Positions 60,426-64,000 of a stretch of 64,000 nt of DNA are shown here, piece by piece. The notes below the pieces were generated by a model. It had not been told where the DNA came from, made no database searches, and saw nothing but the letters and a program-made list of their open reading frames with translations. Numbering within the stretch: position 1 is the first letter of the stretch; every line of letters starts with the position of its first letter. The position numbers were made by a program, and so were the translations under genes. The stretch comes from Chamaecrista fasciculata (lineage: Eukaryota; Streptophyta; Magnoliopsida; Fabales; Fabaceae), in assembly GCA_003254925.1 (NCBI GenBank), contig QANZ01020146.1, forward strand, positions 174,043-238,042. Direction: 5' to 3'.

Positions 60426-61852
60426 GATCTCCCTATTCATCTTCAATTATAAAGATAATTATCTCAATCCTGCTGTTTTTCTTTTTCCACTTTTTCCTTT
60501 CATTTATTAAATTTAAGAATAAAAATCTAATATTATTAATGTATTTTTTTAACAAGAGATTACATGATATAAAGATGGCCTTTCATTTTTTTTTATCATG
60601 TGAATCTATTAACAGTTATTCAAAATATAATACTATGTATTATCTAATTCATATGCAATTCTTTCTTACTTTAAGATAAGCAAATTTTTAATATGAAACA
60701 ATAAATTTCTTTATTTGGATTATTTATTACTTCATTATTTTATTAAATAAATCAGTGAAATCAACAACTTTGAGTAATGGCTGGCCTAATTTGAAAGACT
60801 AGACGAAATAATGGGGATACCGAAATTAACTTCGATATTGAAGTACGACGATATATTTCATCTGTACTTCCAAGAAATAGCCTCAGAGATGCTACGTACT
60901 ATTCTCAAGTCTCAACAACAATATACATATAAAATTTAAGATTGTATAATACAGTGTACAGCTAGCTAAGTTAATTACGACGAAGGCTATCATGTAGGAA
61001 AGGGATACTTTATACTTGATAGCCAACATTTTTTATAAAAAACAAAATCAATTAACATGTCAAAAAGCGACATAAATAAATGTAGTAGTTGAGACTTTGA
61101 CATGAAAAACAGGGATTATAGAAAAAATAATCCAATATTTGGTGAGCATGAGAAGAAAAGAAAATGAGGGTGGATTAGCTGGAGCAAATAAAAATAAACC
61201 AATTAATATACATAAATTTATAAATTGAAAAAAAGGACAATTAGGGTTTTGGCATCAAGTGTTGTTTGGTGATCCTCCATGTACTACTATTAAGTGTGGT
61301 ATAGGTAATATACATGTCATACATACTGTACATCCTATTTATTAAATATAAATTAATTAAGTGCAATTATAAAGTGGTGGGTTCGGTAATTATGGGATTA
61401 GGATACTTAATTTAATGTCTACTTGATTTTACGCGTATTGTTGTTTTTTGTGAAGGGAGATGCATCTATTACTCATTGACCCTATAGTACAAGAAAAATT
61501 TAAAATAACTAAATGCCTATTATCTGCGTAATCATCCCTATGGGCTATGGCCCAAAGCTCCTTCATTAATACGGTGTTGCAGCATCTTAACGTTTTAATT
61601 TAAAGCCATGTTGTAACAAGTTGATGGAATTGTACAGTTATGTCAAATAGCGAATTGATTAAGAGAATAAAAAAAATTAACTATTTTACAATCCCATGAA
61701 AAAACTTTTAGATCCATAACATTATTAAGATGGTGATGATGTAATGAATAAAAGAATTATAACCAATAATAGACTCAATATAATTCCATTGCTTTTGCAT
61801 CACAGAATTCCTTGCTAAAACCAGAATGTTTGACCATATATAATGAACAACT

Positions 61853-62071
61853 TGTGTCTACAATTAACTCAAATCTGTATATTTCTCATTAAAATATGAA
61901 GATTACATCACACATATTTATAGAAATGGAAATACAATGAGAAGAAAACCTAACGACTTACTCAGCTGGAAGATACAGACTTCTTAAAACAAAAATAACA
62001 AACTGCTAAAATGACATTTTCACTCCCAGTATACTTTTTATATTTACAGTTTACTCCCAATATACTCTTCA
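61853..62071 (-). repeat. 3' LTR of a copia element
   Basis: On the minus strand, ttgaggggggaTGAAGAG shows a polypurine tract followed by the LTR start TG. The LTR contains a tataaata motif. The outer end (about 61853) is set by a TG/CA terminus only and is uncertain. Confidence 0.5.
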
Positions 62072-62885
62072 TCCCCCCTCAAGTTGGAAGGGTTAGAAAC
62101 CATTCCCAACTTTCCTCTGATAAACACAAACTGAGGTTGAGAAAGCGACTTTGTAAAAATGTCTGCAAGCTGTAGTTGAGAAGAAATATGCAGAAGTTTG
62201 ATAAAACTAGCTTTATACTGCTGCCTAATCACATGACAATCGATATCTATGTGTTTTGTGCGCTCATGAAACACTGGATTCGATGAGATGTGGATAGCAG
62301 CCTGATTATCACAATAAAATGGTATAGGATAGGAAATAGTAACAGCAAGATCCTTTAATAGGTATGAAATCCATAACAATTCACATACACTAGTCGCCAT
62401 ACTTCTATACTCTGCTTCACATGAGGACCTTGAAACTGTAAGCTGCTTTTTAGATTTCCATGATATTAAAGAACCAGCAAAAGAAACACAATACCCAGTA
62501 ATTGATCTTCTAGTTGTAGGGCATGATGCCCAATCTAAATCACAGTAAGAAATTAACTCAGGTATACCCTCTGCAGAATAAAACAAACCCATATCTAAAG
62601 TACCCCTGAGATAACGAACCACTTGTAATGCACTATCCCAATGAGAATGAGTAGAAGCAGCCACATGTTGACTAAGCTGCTGTACAGAAAAAGAAATATC
62701 AGGACATGTCATATTCAAGTATAAAAGTCTTCCCACTAACCTTCTGTAAGCCTCCACATCATTATACATAGGAGAAGCCTCATCAAACTTATGATTCCTA
62801 GGCATAGGAATAAAAGAACACTTAGAATCCTGCAAACCAGTATCCTTAAGAATGTCTTGAACATACTTTTTCTGAGAAATGAAAG
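62072..62885 (-). pseudogene. copia reverse transcriptase C-terminus and RNase H
   Basis: The continuous frame starts inside RT at the interruption (ISQKKYVQDILKDTG) and passes RRLVGRLLYLNMTCPDIS. RNase H follows with YCDLDWASCP, SRSSCEAEYRSMA and CDNQAAIHISSN; the acidic catalytic residues are present. It ends KLGMVSNPSNLRG at the polypurine tract, reading slightly into the LTR. The upstream part of the polyprotein is cut off by the LTR element starting at 62886 and may continue beyond the window. Confidence 0.85.
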
Positions 62886-64000
62886 TGTTGGGAATTCTAG
62901 GCGCCTAACGCAGCGGAAGCAAATATAAAACTTAAAATAAAAGCGCCAAGTCCTAAAATTCCCGAACGGATCCGCTAGTAGAATTTAAAACTTTTAAGAT
63001 AGTGGTATACCTCACGAGTTTCAATCGGTTGGTTGTACAAGGCGTGTCCTAGGAGTCCACTCGTAGCGTCCTCCCTCTGCCGGTGATCCACACGAACAGT
63101 TTGTCGGGCACCAAGGTGCTAGCCTTCTGTTCTTTTCTCCAAAAGAACTAGGGACCAATCTACAGTGCTTTTGAATTCAAGAACTCCTTCTTGAATCAAA
63201 AACCAAAGGTGGCGCAATAGAGAATTCCCTACAAGAACTCCTTCTTGTTTCCTCCACTCTCACAAACCCTAATTTTTGGTGACTGCAAATCGAATTACCT
63301 AACTCCTTAGGCAAAATCGATTTTTCCTCTCTCAACTCTTGGGAGCCAAAAATTTTCCTCACTTGGAAGAACTAGGGTTGAAGGTGGCGATTTTTCTTCT
63401 CTCTCTACAAGGAGGAAGACCAAAATCACAAATGAATTCTCACACTTGCCTAGGCGCCTAGCCCTAGGGCTTTTATAATTATTTTAGAGCATTATTATAT
63501 TTCTAAAATCATGAGATTACAATAATATCATGACTTCTGAATTGAATTTACAATTAAAATATTACCTTAATATTTAATTTAAATTCAAATTGCAATCTTG
63601 GAGAATCAAATGAGAGATCAAATCTCCCCTTGGGACCCACCAAGATGGCGCCATGCTCCTTAAAATATCCTTTGAAATTTTATAAATCAAAAACCTTCCT
63701 AACTCTTAGGAAGTCATGATTTTCCAAAGATCATGAGTTAAGATATTCCCTAATATCTATGATTCAAATCTTTTGATATCTCTATCAAATCTTTTGAATT
63801 CAAACTCATGATTTAAATTAATAAAACAATTTTATTAATCTAAATACATCTCATGAGGCGCCACCCTCATACTAATATTAGGGAATTTTATAAATCAATA
63901 ATCTCCTAACTTTTAGGAATCTTATCTGATTTATTTTCCCTAATATTTTAATTGTAAATAATTAATCCCCATTAATCATTTAACAATTATTATATTTAAA
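62886..64000. mobile_element. LTR retrotransposon end inserted in the copia element (partial)
   Basis: At 62886 the copia frame stops and a sequence starting TGTTGGGAATTCTAGGCGCC begins. This terminal TGTTGGGAA form is common at plant LTR starts. The preceding gaaag may be one copy of the 5-bp target duplication. The sequence continues to the end of the window without coding similarity, as in a long LTR. Neither the second end nor the orientation can be seen. Confidence 0.55.

Larger units (their letters stand above)
58933..61852. other. intergenic, no gene
   Basis: It contains a GGCCCA motif cluster (59709-59767) and a micro-insertion (60376-60425). The remaining DNA is AT-rich with no supported exon. 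Confidence 0.5.

Overview
The window is a stretch of plant nuclear genome, most probably a eudicot. It is AT-rich and has multi-exon genes with canonical GT..AG introns, wide intergenic spaces and many transposon classes. Six protein genes can be assembled completely from sequence: a mitochondrial acyl carrier protein (824-2564, +), a secreted Ole e 1-like protein (6761-3347, -), a Nudix hydrolase (20580-17916, -), an AHL1-like AT-hook/PPC DNA-binding protein (39560-44057, +), an At4g22758-like DUF7054 protein (48033-46642, -) and a sterol C-4 methyl oxidase of the SMO1 type (56130-58932, +). I could not identify the species. No rRNA, tRNA or CRISPR feature was seen.

The genes look unrelated in pathway; they are ordinary dispersed plant genes (mitochondrial fatty-acid synthesis, cell wall or secretion, nucleotide-derivative hydrolysis, chromatin regulation, sterol synthesis). 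The space between and inside them is where the window is unusual.

Mobile DNA, left to right: a 183-bp Helitron in the Ole e 1-like intron (6291-6473); a block of short terminal-inverted-repeat elements, many with 9-bp target duplications typical of Mutator-like elements (9613-14985); a further Mutator-like pair at 21639-22043 and 22361-23969, the second carrying a frameshifted fragment of a DOPA 4,5-dioxygenase gene (a Pack-MULE); a defective Ty1/copia element with a truncated 5' LTR (24897-28852); a LINE remnant near 30.1-30.7 kb; a tRNA-derived SINE (32616-32778); and a putative 5.7-kb Helitron (33344-39054, - strand) that holds exon-intron fragments of at least three different host genes and ends about 500 bp upstream of the AHL start codon. 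Further right are more Mutator-like MITEs (43.3, 44.1, 45.6, 50.6, 54.2 kb), two more small Helitrons (52.7 and 53.2-53.6 kb), a SINE directly upstream of the SMO1 promoter (55.7-55.9 kb), and a copia 3' end interrupted by another LTR element that runs off the window (61.9-64.0 kb).

The least expected signal is a set of about ten very short insertions (12-19 bp, mostly an A-tail preceded by a few bases such as GGCC or CCC). Each is flanked by a direct repeat of 13-17 bp. They look like extreme 5'-truncated retroposons reduced to tail plus target duplication.

All exon boundaries were placed by hand from reading frame and splice sites. All family names come from remembered protein families, not from a search.
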